64,000 bases of DNA from Antrodiella citrinella (lineage: Eukaryota > Basidiomycota > Agaricomycetes > Polyporales > Steccherinaceae): assembly GCA_004802725.1 (NCBI GenBank), contig SGPM01000025.1:62001-126000 (forward strand), written 5' to 3'. The notes below the pieces were generated by a model. That model was not told where the DNA came from. It saw only the letters and a list, made by a program, of their open reading frames with translations, and made no database searches. Shown here piece after piece: positions 1-11,770 of this stretch. Numbering within the stretch: the stretch's first letter is position 1; each line of letters opens with the position of its first letter. The position numbers and the translations under genes were made by a program.

Positions 1-384
1 CAACATCGGATTTTGAGGGGGGACGCTTCAAGTTCCAAGTTCCCAGAAACAAGTTGGCGTCACGTGGGAGCCACACGATCGGCGGCTAGTTCCCGGTTAG
101 TATTACTGGTTATTTATGAAGTGTTATTCGTACATCCGTCCCGTCCGGAGGGTCGGAGTCTCGGAATGTCCCGGTATCCAGACTTCCTGGTATTACTCAG
201 CCTCGACCGACTCACTGAACCTTGTGGAGGCACTCATTGTCCACCTTTCGAGTTGTCTCCCCAGTTGGCAATTTCTACTGTGCGTTGTGAAAAGCTTGTT
301 CAGTCTCCTCCCCGGTCATTCATCATCCTGTCCATTCGGAGTACTTACTATTGATCTATCCAGTTCGCATATTGACATTCAATC
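1..384. other. 5' flank of the first gene
   Basis: No coding exon could be supported here. It is immediately upstream of the first dehydrogenase gene and probably holds its promoter and 5' UTR. Short open frames on both strands lack any recognisable protein. Confidence 0.4.
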
Positions 385-1977
385 ATGTCTGCCATGGACA
401 CTGCGCAACACCCTTCAACCGATATCCAGGGCTACTACGCCTATACGGACACGTTGAAGGGCATCTATTACGGTCCGGGCTGCATCGTCTCCGCACTTCC
501 GAAACTGCTACAGACATTGGGTGCGAAGAAGGCACTGATCGTGACAGGAAAGAGCTTATCACAGAAGGTACGAGCATTTCATTAATATTTGCGTTTGCAG
601 GACAAATGCTTTGGACGTTCTTAATTGATGTCATTCGTGGGCGTGATGGATTTGTAGACAGATGTGGTGAAGAGGGTCGAGGCGATCCTGAGGAGCTGCG
701 ACGCCTACGGTGCCACCTTCTCGGATATTGGACAGCATACCCCTGTCGCTGGCATATACGACGGGCTCAAACGTTTCAATGAGGTCGGCGCAGACGTGAT
801 CGTTGCAGTTGGAGGAGGCTCGCCCATCGACGCTTCCAAAGCTATTCTTTACAAACAGCAAGAGCAAACAGGCGGAGAAACCCTCAAGCAAATAGCCATA
901 CCTACCACTCTGAGTGCCGCTGAATATTCGGTCCGTGTCGACGCCTTCCTTTTTATTGCACCTATTCTGAACTTTGCGTATGGTGTAGATCGGAGCCGGA
1001 TTCACCAATGAACAAGGCGTCAAAGTTGCGGTTTCTTCTCAGTACTTGGCACCTGCAGGGATCATCCTGGATGCCGAGCTCACGCTAGCGACCCCAGAGC
1101 GTCTTTGGTACATGTAAATTGCTGGGAATATGGACTTTTTCTTACATCATGATGCAGGTTATCTACGGGAATGAGAGCTTTGGATCATGCCGCCGGTGAG
1201 TCTGATATTCCTTGCTGTCGCTGAATTTGAATGGAATGGACCTCACCCTCTTACAGAGAACCTTACTCGACCGCTCGTTCCTGCTCCGTTGAAGTATCTT
1301 TTCTACGCTGCACTAGCAGATCTTTTCAAGTATCTTCCTCAATCTAAAGCGGATCCGGACAATGTCGTCGTCCGACAGAAGCTGCAGATCGCTTCGTGGA
1401 TGAGTATCTGGCCTAACAAGTTTGAAAGGTACAGGTATGTAGAATGTTCGGACACCAGAGGGATGTGAAGGACCTCTCATCATCTCTGTACAGTGCACTC
1501 GGATTATCTCATGCCCTTGGACACAAGTTGGGCGCTGCTTATAATATTCCACATGGAATCACATCGGTACGAATGCAGTACTTCACTTTGGTGACACATT
1601 GAACAACTCAGCATTTTTGCAGTGCTTGACACTTGCACCAGTCATTGCGCTCAAAGCCGCAATGTCTTCGGACGAAGATAAGGAATGGCTGGCGAACACC
1701 CTATTCTACCTTCGTATTCCATCTACAGGATCGCAGGAGGGCGACATCAGAAAGTTTTCGGAAGCGATATACAAGTGAGCAGATGTCCAGCCTGCCTTCC
1801 GGAATGTTCCTGATAGAAGTTCCAATTAGGCTCGTGAGCGATCTGAATTTGAAGTGTACTTTGACAGAGTACAAGGTTCCGAAGGAAGATCTGCCAACCA
1901 TTGCGGAGCAATCGATCGGTACGAAAGAGCATCCTGCGTACCAAGATGTTGTCCGTCTATTGGAAGAGTTGTATTAA
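385..1977 (+). CDS. Iron-containing alcohol dehydrogenase / maleylacetate reductase-like, copy 1
   Basis: The product is a type III (Fe2+-dependent) NAD(P)-linked dehydrogenase, in the branch that holds maleylacetate reductases and related alcohol dehydrogenases. Exon 1 (385-567) gives the N-terminus with a GIYYGPG motif. Exon 2 starts at 658 and encodes the dinucleotide-binding motif GGGSPIDASKA at about residues 113-123. Later exons carry the usual metal-ligand neighbourhood: Asp in LDAELT, His in RALDHA, then SHALGHKLG and IPHGITS. Eight or so short introns join in phase as far as TAA at 1975-1977, so the gene looks intact. Copy 2 follows 440 bases downstream on the same strand with the same intron positions, so they are tandem paralogs. 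The substrate cannot be told from sequence; aromatic ring-cleavage products (maleylacetate) are one option, simple alcohols another. Confidence 0.88.
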
Positions 1978-2417
1978 GAAAGTGCTGAGGGCGATGATTC
2001 TGTAGTAATGTTGTAATTGTATCTGTCACAGCGCCGTATTGCACGTTAGAATACTGTGATAAACTTATGACAAAAGATACAATATTATCAGGATAATCGA
2101 AACTCGAAATTGCCTGCAAAGGGTTGGTATTATGGCGTGATGCCCGCTGTGTGTCGACAATTGTATGTATTAATAGAACAAGTGCTCTGATTCGCACACT
2201 TGAAAAGGTAACGGCGGTGAGGTCGCTGCACAACACCGTCAAATACTTATCTGACTCATACTCCCGGGTTACTCCGAGAGCTGCGATACCATGGGACTTT
2301 AAGTATCGACTAAACAGAAAGCCAAAATCTGATTTCCCATCCACTCATGGGAGCAGGGTATACATAAAGCCTATCACTTGTTCATCTTTGTATGACACCC
2401 ACCAGTGCATTGACAAC

Positions 2418-3978
2418 ATGTCTACCACTTCGCTCCCACCTAGTTTGAATGGTCATTATGCCTACACCGACACTTTGAAAGGCATTTACTACGGCCCAGG
2501 GTGTTTAGATACTGCTCTTCCCGAGTTGCTGAACACACTTGGCGCGAAGAAGGCGTTGATCGTTACAGGGAAGAGTCTGTTCGAGAAGGTGAATTATACC
2601 AGGCTCACTGCATCTTAGTCTCCTCGCGCTGGCATACTCATTTGCGACTTCTCAGACCAACGTTGTCAAGAGAGTGAAAGCAGTGTTGGAGAAACATAAT
2701 GCTTATGCTTCCGTGTACTACGGTATGCGTCAACATTCGCCAGCCGCCGATATCAGGGACGGACTCAAGCAGTTCAAGGATACCGGCGCAGACGTGATCG
2801 TCTCTGTCGGCGGCGGCTCACCCATCGATGCGAGCAAAGCTATGTTGTATAACCTCCACAAGGAAACTGGAGCTCCCCTCCTTTATCAGATCGCCATTCC
2901 GACTACCTTGAGTGCTGCCGAATACACGGCGAGTAGCTTCCTCCCATGTCTACACAAACCCGGTCGGCTAAGGGCACACTTAACAGATCTTCGCTGGGTA
3001 CACGAACGACGAGGGAGTGAAAGTGGGTGTTGGTATGCAGGAGATGGTACCAGCCGGGATCATCCTAGATGCCGAGTTGACCTTGGGAACGCCGCAGCGT
3101 TTATGGTAAGTCTTTCGCGGCAGTATTCTTCATCCTTTCGCTCACCTATCTGGAAGGCTCTCTTCTGGGCTGAGGGCCTTGGACCACGCTGTTGGTACGT
3201 GGGGTTTTTTTTTGTTGGCTCCGAAGAGTTTCTGATTGTCCTCTTAGAATCCCTCGATCGCGCGAACGGCTTGACATCTATCCCGCTCCGCTTTCTCGCT
3301 TATGGTGGTCTGAAGGATCTGTTTTACTACCTCCCGGCGTGTAAGGCTCACCCAGAATCACTGGAAATTCGCCAGAGACTCCAGATTGCGGCATGGATGA
3401 GTCTGTTCCCAAATAGAATCGAGCTGAACAAATACGGGTAAGTAGCGCGGTTAGCCCGAACACCGAAGCAGTGGATTAATTGGCTTGTAGTGCTGTTGGT
3501 CTGTCCCATTCGCTTGGACATCGATTGGGTGCTGCGTACAGTATACCCCACGGAATCACATCTGTGAGTTGAGCAGTACTTTGTGACAGCAATGCAAGCT
3601 GACAGTCATCTGTGTTACTAGTGCATGACTCTCGCACCAGTAGTGGCTATCAAGGCTGACTTCGCCACAGAAGATGACAAGAAGTGGCTGGCGGATTCGC
3701 TCTTCTATCTTTCTGAGCCAACAACGGGATCTCGTGAAGGCGACATTCGTAAACTGTCCCAGCTGATCTATGAGTACGTGTAGATAGCTTGTATTCTCTC
3801 CCCCTTACTCACCAATCTTTCCAGACTCGTAGACAGTCTGGGTCTCAAGTCCACTCTGACGGAATACAACGTCCCGAGAGAAGACATCGTCAAGATTGCT
3901 CGGCATGGATTATCATCAGAGCCTGAAGACTCGTCTCTTTTCAAACGCACCATCCAAGCTCTGGAGAGTATGTACTAA
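2418..3978 (+). CDS. Iron-containing alcohol dehydrogenase / maleylacetate reductase-like, copy 2
   Basis: Tandem paralog of the preceding gene with the same architecture. The start is the ATG at 2418, giving MSTTSLPPSLNGHYAYTDTL, and exon 2 resumes with TNVVKRVK. The nucleotide-binding motif GGGSPIDASKA, the LDAELT, ALDHA and LSHSLGHRLGA motifs and the PHGITS motif are all present. The stop is TAA at 3976-3978. The intron after SAAEYT (about 2933-2990) can only be joined in frame if it begins with GC (GCGAGT) and ends in CAG; the matching intron of copy 1 begins with GT. Function as for copy 1. Sequence divergence from copy 1 is considerable at both ends, so the duplication is not recent. 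Confidence 0.87.
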
Positions 3979-4320
3979 AGTTCATTTGAAATAACGTGTG
4001 CAGTATATGTACTTGCTTAGTGTAACATTGGAATGAACGCCATATTCACAACGACGACTCAGCATCAAAAGAATTTGTCACGATACTAATAGTGTCGACA
4101 ATCGACGCGAAGCAGGATATCGATAAGGCGGACCTATTCGGACTCATCGTCGGCGTTCACACTGTGCCCTTATAACTGGCTCATAACGAGTCATTCTGTA
4201 TTTACGATCCTCCCATCTCCTTACCCGCCGTACGACGTGGCATTCCTGGTGTTAGGAATTGCGCAGGAACCCGTCGACGTGTCCTGGCGGCTCAGCCCGG
4301 TCGTCTCTGATCTCGCATAA
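3979..4320. other. Intergenic, no gene seen
   Basis: About 340 bases between the dehydrogenase pair and the metal transporter. It probably holds the 3' UTR of the first and the promoter of the second. No supported coding or RNA feature. Confidence 0.4.
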
Positions 4321-5959
4321 ATGCTCACAAGATGGCAGCTTTTTAGACGGGCGCATTACAGTCCGCGTTCCAACTTGGAATCCAACGTTACTTGTACCAG
4401 GTTTTATTCGTTACGTTCGAATTCCGCACGACGAGGTCCTCGTCATCACCATAGCAACCAGCTTGGTCAACAACATTTTCCCTTCGGTTCAAGTTCAACG
4501 TTTTCAAATTGTGCCATGTCACTTCCCCGTCGTCCATACTCCTCGCACCCGGATGCCAAGGGAAAGGGAAAGGAGAAGGAAGTCGCACAGAACGGAGGAC
4601 TTGATCATGATCTTCACCATGAACATAACCACAGCACAGACGACCACTCCCATTCGCACTCACACTCGATCTTCTCGCTGTCGCACAGCCACTCGCATGG
4701 AGAAGACGGGCCTAGTCATACACCAGACGCAGAGGTGATTGTGAAGACGTTGAAGGGCCAAGGTATGTAGCTACAGACTCACAAATGTTGGCACGCTCAC
4801 ATGGTTCTATAGGTGACAGAGGAAGTCGCATAACCGTCATTGGGTTGCTTTCGAATGTGGGCCTCACGGCTGCGAAGGGGGCTGCGGGATGGTCAATGAA
4901 CTCGGCAGCTTTGCTGGCGGATGCGGGACATTCGTTGAGCGGTACGTCAAACCAAAATTTTGTGTCAGGGTAGTATCGTCTGACATGTTTCCTAAGACCT
5001 CCTTGGTGACTTTGTCACTCTTTTCTGTTGGAAACTATCCCGCAGACCTCCTTCTGAAGTCTACCCATATGGCTTCGGAAAATTTGAGGTGCTCGGAACA
5101 GCCACCGTGTCAATCCTACTCACGGCCGGGGCAGTCGGGATCGGGATGCACTCCTGGACCCTCCTCGCCGACTCCCTAGCTCAAATGGCACCCACGCTCC
5201 CTGCTGGCATCTTCCACGACATCATCGTTACCGTGACCAACGCCGCACACACCATCCCTGCCGTCGTAGTTGAACACAGTCACGCGCACGCGCATTCGCA
5301 CGCGTTAGATCCGAATGCTGCGTGGTTCGCTGCAATCAGTGTCATAGCGAAGGAGTGGTTGTATCGCGCGACGAAGCGTGTAGCGGACGATGAGCACAGT
5401 CTGGTGCTGCTGGCAAATGCTGTACATCACCGCAGTGATGCGTACTCGAGTCTGGTAGCGTTCGTAGCTATCCTTGGAAGCTGGTGGTTCCCCCATCTAC
5501 CACTGGATCCAATAGGAGGTATGTTACCCTGTTCGTCGCTTGAGACACAATTGTTTACGACGACTGCGTGATTTAGGCCTTCTTGTCTCGGTCCTGATCT
5601 TCCAACAAGGCTGGAGCATCCTTGTGTCGGCCCTGCGACAACTCACGGATGCAGGCGTGTCACCCCGCACCAAGTCTTCCCTTCTCCGCGCCCTCCATCC
5701 CCTACTACCCAGCGAGACATCGCCACACATCGCCACCTCCTCGCAAGTCGAGCTCCAAACAGAAAACCTACGGGGTATTCGTGACTTACGAGCCATGCGC
5801 GCAGGCGCTCTGATAGTAATCGACCTTGTAGTGGATGTTCCGCGGTCGTTGTCGGTGGAAAGCGCGTCGGCGATCGAGCAGATAATTGCGGAGACGTTGA
5901 GGAAGGCGAGGAAGGAGGTGTCGGAAGTACGGGTCAAGTTCAACCCTGTCGATGAGTGA
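4321..5959 (+). CDS. Mitochondrial cation diffusion facilitator (Mmt1/Mmt2-like)
   Basis: A CDF-family divalent metal transporter. Four exons (4321-4762, 4813-4941, 4997-5518, 5577-5959) sum to 1476 nt in phase, giving 491 residues. The N-terminus (MLTRWQLFRRAHYSPRSN) is Arg/Ser-rich without acids, as in a mitochondrial presequence. It is followed by a His-rich cytosol/matrix segment around residues 100-135 with repeated HS pairs. The CDF metal site is visible twice as HxxxD: HSLSD in TM2 and HHRSD in TM5. A second His cluster (HSHAHAHSHA) lies in the loop between TM4 and TM5, and a cytoplasmic ferredoxin-like domain ends in KVRVKFNP-type sequence. Presequence plus CDF fold suggests the yeast Mmt1/2 group, linked to mitochondrial iron; zinc or manganese transport cannot be excluded. 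Confidence 0.85.
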
Positions 5960-6305
5960 CAATCCGTCGTTCGGCGCATGTGTACGTTGGATATGGATCA
6001 TGTATTTTTATTTTGTAGACTATTCTATTGCATCTCATCTCGTCTACCCTGGTTGTCAAACGAGAACTTCTCACAGCGCATCAGACATACCAGTCGAGCT
6101 GAGAACTTTGCCGCCATTTCACTTACTCTGCCACAGATGGCTCAATTCCTGCAGCTAGCGTACTGAGATAGAAAGAAATGTGGGTGTTATACGTTATACA
6201 ATGAAGTTACACACGAGATGGTCCATGTAGTATCAATGCAAGAAAAGCAGAGCAGAAGAAGGTAACCCAATAAAACAAGAAATATGCACGTCCAACTCAA
6301 GACTG

Positions 6306-7914
6306 TCATCCCTTGGTCTTCCGCCGCTTTCCCGATTCTTGACCATTGCCCATGCCCCGCGGTGTCTTCCGTTTGGACGCAGCCTTAGTCTTCTTCGTTG
6401 CAGTAGCGGGCCCCCACTGAATCCCGCATCGCTGGCGCTTAGACATGCTGACAATGAATTCCCAAAGCTTCTTGACGATATCGGGGCGATTCCGGATAGC
6501 GTCGGGGAACGCGTTGCGAATGAACAAACGCATGTTATATATCTCTTCCGCTATCTCGGAGTCATCGGATATATCGTTCAGGAGGTATATGATGATGCCT
6601 GTTATGACCATTGAGTGGATCAAGACGTAGAGGGAATGGAATTTTCGCACCAATGAAGACAAATTCAATGGGAGCGACACGCTTCGCGATCCTGGAAAAG
6701 CCATACGAGAACGCTTGGGACATGCACAGTTCTTTGAACTTCTCCAGGACTGACTCGATCTGATCCTTGTAGTCTTCTAACAAGGGCTCGTCGCCCTTCA
6801 GCCAAGCTCCCAACTTAGCCACTGAGTAGCTCTTCTGCATCTCGACGCCGTCCGCAAAAAACGCCATTTGAGCTATCATTTGGAACGCTTGAGCGCGTTT
6901 CAATTGAACGTCGATAGTGTCCGCGATGCCTTCCCCGTATTTGACCAAGTCTTCGGCCCCCCGTCTGGTGAGGTACGTGTGATGCAGTTCGGTGATCCAA
7001 TCGGCTCTGAGGGACGAGATGGCTTGCAATTTTTCTTGTCAAAAGATGATTGTGAGTAGGTTTTCAACGAGAGGCAATCGTGGACTTTACCTGCTGGTTG
7101 AAGTGGAACACCGAGTTGTACGCGTTGGAAGACGTCGCGCTCATAAACAGGACTCAACTCTGTATATTCCGCTGGCGAAGCTTATCAATATGAATAATGA
7201 GACCATTTTGGAGAGACAGACGTACTGCATGAGATTTTCTTCGATTCAAATTTACGTTTCCACTCGTCTGGTACCACATTCCTGTGCCTGTCCGTTTGTG
7301 TCCAATACCACTGTTTGTGAGTGCGTGGATCCTTGTCTGCATGGAGCTGTTAGTGAAAGTCAAGGCGGACGGGAAATGAGCGACATACAAGGAATCTGAA
7401 ATGTATATCAGAAGGTGTTCGTGACTTAAACGGAGTGAGACGTACCAGTCCGCCAAAAAACTGAATAATCGACGTCAACCTTTGCTTGCCATCCATGCAC
7501 TTCTTCACGTTTTGGCCTTCGTCATCCTGCGTCACGACGAACAGAATAGGGGGAACATAGAAGTTGCGGAATATGGAATCGAGAAGCATTGTCTTCTTGT
7601 CATCTGTCCAAACAACCTCTGGGTCACGTAAATTCGAGGTACACAAGAGTGGTATTAACAAGCTAAGTGTACCTCGCTGGTAGGCAGGATTGAGATCGAT
7701 ATCTCCGTCCATCACCGCGTCTGGAGAGAACAGTGAGATTCGTAAAACGAGGTTGAAGAGAACAGAATCGTGCACCGTGCAATTCACGCGTCGTGTATTC
7801 ATGAGTCGTCGGAACTTCGAGTAGGTCGCCGACGTGAAACACGTCCGGGTCTGCCGTCTCGGTGTCGGCATCGATGTCGGAGTACTCAAGTTCGTCTTCT
7901 TCTTCGTTTGCCAT
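6306..7914 (-). CDS. DUF262 (GmrSD N-terminal domain) protein
   Basis: Eukaryotic member of the DUF262 family, which in bacteria forms the N-domain of GmrSD modification-dependent restriction enzymes and is ParB/Srx-like. Reading down the minus strand the exons are 7776-7914, 7673-7720, 7446-7618, 7389-7395, 7226-7336, 7091-7180, 6651-7034 and 6306-6598. They sum to 1245 nt, in phase (414 aa). Visible motifs are NPAYQREVVW, the hallmark DGKQRLTSI (about residues 105-113), QRVQLGVPL and PAEKLQAISS. An acidic N-terminus precedes the domain and a basic KR/K-rich, nuclear-localisation-like tail ends it. The 7-nt exon restores the frame into IPYKDPRTHKQW. No GmrSD C-terminal HNH nuclease (DUF1524) is seen. 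The cellular role is unknown; nucleotide or DNA binding is an inference from the family. Confidence 0.85.
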
Positions 7915-8161
7915 CTTGCGTTCGAGTCTCGATATCAGAATTGTGAAAGCTGTAAATGTCCGTTGAGAGTCTAGACGAAAGACTTCAAAGACTCGGAGCA
8001 GGATGCGGCCAAGGCGGTAATTTGGTATTAGTAAACTGAATCACGTGAGCATGCCAGTACCCTAAGCGCCACACCCCCGGGCGGCGCAGGTAACCATCTC
8101 TTCTACCCTCTTCAAGTTCTCCATCTCACTTTTCTTTCTTGTCGTGCTTCATCTGCGTTTA

Positions 8162-10138
8162 ATGGACGGTTCGTCGACGCTGTCGACACCGTCGCCGAGC
8201 AGCATCATCGCTACAGCGACCAGCCTGGCGTCAGCCGTCGCAACCGACGTCTCACAGCTGCCCGTAGATCATGCGACTCCTCGCCATGCAAGTCCTGTCG
8301 TCGCATTCATCATTGGCCTCGCTATCGTTCTCCTTGCTTCGATATTAAATGCTGCTGGCTTGAATATAACAAAGTTAGACCATGTGTGTACCTCATTTCA
8401 ACTCACAGGGGCTTGCTGACACCGTAGCTCTTGGCAGGTTAGGACAAGTGCGATTCCCAAGGCTTCTCGAAGACAAGACTGGTTGCGTCCACTTTGGTTG
8501 CTGGGCATGGTGCTTTATATGTACGTTCGTCAATTGTTTTGTGGTGAATATTGCGCTGAAGTTACATAGACTTTCACAATTAATTGGGAGCACACTGGCG
8601 TTAGAATACATGCGAGCAGGTGCGTCGTTACCCACATCTCTCAGAATTTTAACTGACCAGTCTTGTAGAGTATGTCGCCCCGCTGGGCTCGACGTCACTC
8701 ATTTTCAATTTTCTGTTCGCCAAATTCCTCATAAACTCCCCCGTCACTATGTATGATATATGGGTATGTCCTCAAATGTTATGCATAGTGTTATACTGAG
8801 GATAGACCACAGGGCACTATCATTGTCATCTTCGGCGTGATTGGCATCGTCGCGTTCGGTTCCATCAATCACGGGCTCAGTACCGAGACCAACGCTGCAC
8901 ATCTGACCTATCTATGGACGCGTGGAAACTGGCTTGGATTCTTCTTCATGATGTCTTTTGCTCTCATTTGCCTCTCCATCTTCATCAGTCAGCTGGACGC
9001 CATCTTAGTGGCGCGTGCCGATTTGAGTGCAGGCCCGTTCGCACCGACGTCATCCACGCTGTCTTCTGGGCGTCTCATTTGGCTAGCCAGGATCAAAGGT
9101 CTTTGGGGGTCACTTATGTCATGGACGAAGATGTATCTTGAACATTGGACTGCGACACATGACGACAAGCGAGTAGCATGGACGCTTGGTATCGGTTGGG
9201 CGTGTTTGGGTGGTGGATTGGCTGGTGGAACCCTTGTCTTCGCAAAAGCAGCGTACGTGACGTCTATTCCATGTGTTCGAGTATCATTGACGGTTGGCTC
9301 TAGTGTCCAGTTGATTAGCGGAAGCCTTTCACACGAGAATACAGGGAACCAGTTTGGACATGCCTCCAGTATCTTCACGTTTATCTTGTTGGCGGTGACG
9401 GCAGTGCTTCAAATCATCTGCCTTAACCGAGGGCTGAAGGTCTACGACTCTACCCTGGTGGTACCCGTGTTCTACGGTGTCTACACTGCTCTAGGGTAAG
9501 TTGCATCAGTGAACTCGAGCTGGACTTCGAGCTAACACTCACGATACCACCGCTAGTTTCCTGGATTCGCTGGTAAGTTGCTTGCTTTTTATTTCTTGAC
9601 CTACCATACCGATGAAATACGCCAGATATTCAACAACGAAGTCGACGCGTATGAGTCGTGGACTCTGTTCCTCATATTCGTCTCTATTCTAATCCTTGTG
9701 ACCGGCGTCGTCCTGCTCACGCACAAGAAACCGGATAACCATTCCTCAGCGCACCCTCAGACTCCGGCCCTTGGAGCTCCGCTTTCGCCGATGGCACGCA
9801 AAAGGCGAGCGAGGCGGGATGGCCCCAAGAGTGGTGACGAAGAGGAGGCGTTTACGAGTGTCGGCACCAGGAGTGTTGTGTGGCAGGTGGGCGATGCTAG
9901 CGACGAGGAGGATGAGGATGAGGATGACGGGTACACTGGGTATACGTCGCGACGAGGTCTGGCAGAGGAGAACGGAGAGGGAGAACGACAGCGAATATTG
10001 TCCGGAGATCATGTAGACGACGAGGACGAGCATCGAGCGTCGACGTCGTCGGACGCGACGCTAGCCCGACCAGACACGGATGCCGATGCCGATGCGGATT
10101 TCGGCAAGTGGGAGCACACAGGGAAGGTGTCGACATGA
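8162..10138 (+). CDS. NIPA-type magnesium transporter (DUF803)
   Basis: A multi-pass membrane protein of the NIPA/DUF803 magnesium transporter family, probably at the plasma or endosomal membrane. The ATG at 8162 follows a pyrimidine-rich leader. The first TM is FIIGLAIVLLASILNAAGL. After two introns the family signature LSQLIGSTLALEYMRAEYVAPLGSTS appears, followed by several more TM segments. A 16-nt exon (9557-9572, encoding GFLDSL) connects the last two TMs. The C-terminus is long and hydrophilic, with Lys/Arg (MARKRRARR) then runs of Asp/Glu and an Asp-Ala repeat near 10080. It runs divergent to DUF262 gene upstream and converges on DCC1 downstream. Six or seven short introns join in phase. 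Confidence 0.87.
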
Positions 10139-10283
10139 CATGGGGAGTATGTTGATGCTTTGTATATTTTATTCTACTTCTTAGGTCCCCTACGTACGAC
10201 CGCGACGACCTCGTTAATCATCTTTATCATCAGTAGCTAACGGTAGTAGTTAGTGTGATACATGACATGCACATGCTTTGGAT

Positions 10284-11736
10284 CTACTTCATGCGCGCGG
10301 TGTACCAGACACCCTCGGCGTCGGTGATGGCCCGCGCGTGCTTCAACAACAGCTTGTCTCGCTCTTTGTTGTCCACGCAGATCTCGGAGAGGAAGGGTGC
10401 GATATCGTCCGCTTTCCATCGGGTACGAGTGAGGAAGAGGTCGGCGAAGCGTGCAACGGGCTCGGTGGGTAGAGTGGAGGAGGGGAAGTAAGCCAAAGTA
10501 GGCTCAGAGGATGCGAATGCATCTATGGACGGTTGGGACAAGTAGTTACCCTAATTCTGGTCTCAATATGACAGCACCAATAGACATGAACGACACAGTA
10601 ACACACCAGTAGTAAGTCGAGGCTGACCGATTCCTCGAACGTATCTCCAACGGCGGTCTTCCACTTCGACACGAATACCGACTCCGGTATGGGATCATCC
10701 TGCCACCACTATCGTGATCAAAATGTAGCTAGGCATGAGCATTGATCACGTACGCACCTTGTATGCCCTAAGAATGCCCAGCCCGATCTCCTTCACCACA
10801 GCATTTACATTCAGGCTCCACAAGCCGTCGTCGACTTGGCCGAACCACGCCATTACCTGCGTGGTGACTTTGGGCTTGATCTCATGGTCGTCTTCCAGTG
10901 CTAGCGTCAAATCTGTGACCGGGGCGGCGCTGTGTGGAAGGGATAGGGATACCAGGTAGTTCAGTAGCAGCTCGAGTACCGTCGTTAGATGTGTAGGTGC
11001 AATAGGTCTCAGTTCTCCTGCACAATATAATCCGGGCGAAGGTCAGCAAGTAGTAAGATGTGTGTGTGTGACGACGCATAGATGCGTACCGTCTAGCACG
11101 AGAACCCTGCGCTCTCGAAGACCGCGGTCAAGCTCCATCTCGCTGGCTTGAAGACTCGCGCGTGCGTCGTCGTAAGTGAACTTCCGCCTCTTTGTCTACA
11201 TGCACAGTCTAGCAACGAATGTCACGACACAAGCGGCAGCACTTACAGGTCTACCTTCTTCGGCGTCACCTTCCTGTGAGTCTTCCATATCTTCATCCTC
11301 ATGCCCTTCATCGTATTCACGTCCTCGCAGTAGTCCATTCAGAACCTGCAGTCTTGGAACAGACGGAACGAGCTCCAACACTTCATGCAGCGTATCCCGT
11401 ATGACAACATCCTCTTGTTCCCACCCCGATCCTACGGTCGAGGCGTCGTCAGGACGGGTGACGACGAGCACAGAGTTGGACAACACGATAGAGCGTATGG
11501 CGTATGTCTTGTTCGTAGTGCAGAGCACCGCATCGTCGTTTGTTTGACCTTTGATAGTCCATCTTCAGATCCAAGTTACTATAATGTGTGACAGAGGTGC
11601 AAGTGGAACAGAGGACTTACGTGGCAGTTGTGTTTGACTCGAGGGATTGTTCGACCAGCTTGCATAGGTCTGGAGGAAGTTCTAATAGTTTGAAAGATCC
11701 GGTGTCCGCAGAATCGTTTCCAAATTTGAGGTTCAT
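10284..11736 (-). CDS. DCC1: Sister chromatid cohesion protein DCC1
   Basis: Subunit of the alternative clamp loader Ctf18-Dcc1-Ctf8-RFC, which acts on PCNA at replication forks and supports sister chromatid cohesion. The signature FKLLELPPDLCKLVEQ is in exon 1 (11621-11736). Exon 2 gives TIKGQTNDDAVLCTTNKTYAIR, the usual DCC1 core, then an acidic linker (about 11260-11320) rich in Glu/Asp. Later exons give RRVLVLDGELRPI and a winged-helix C-terminal part with ESVFVSKWKTAVGDTF and a final DLLLGNYLSQPSI segment. Start at ATG 11736 is chosen because it precedes the conserved block; an in-frame extension further 5' has no ATG nearby. Three ACGCGT boxes sit 35-69 bases upstream, which fits G1/S control. 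It converges on the NIPA gene. Confidence 0.88.
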
Positions 11737-11770
11737 TTGAACAGAGTCGAAGGAATTGAAGGTTTGTAGG

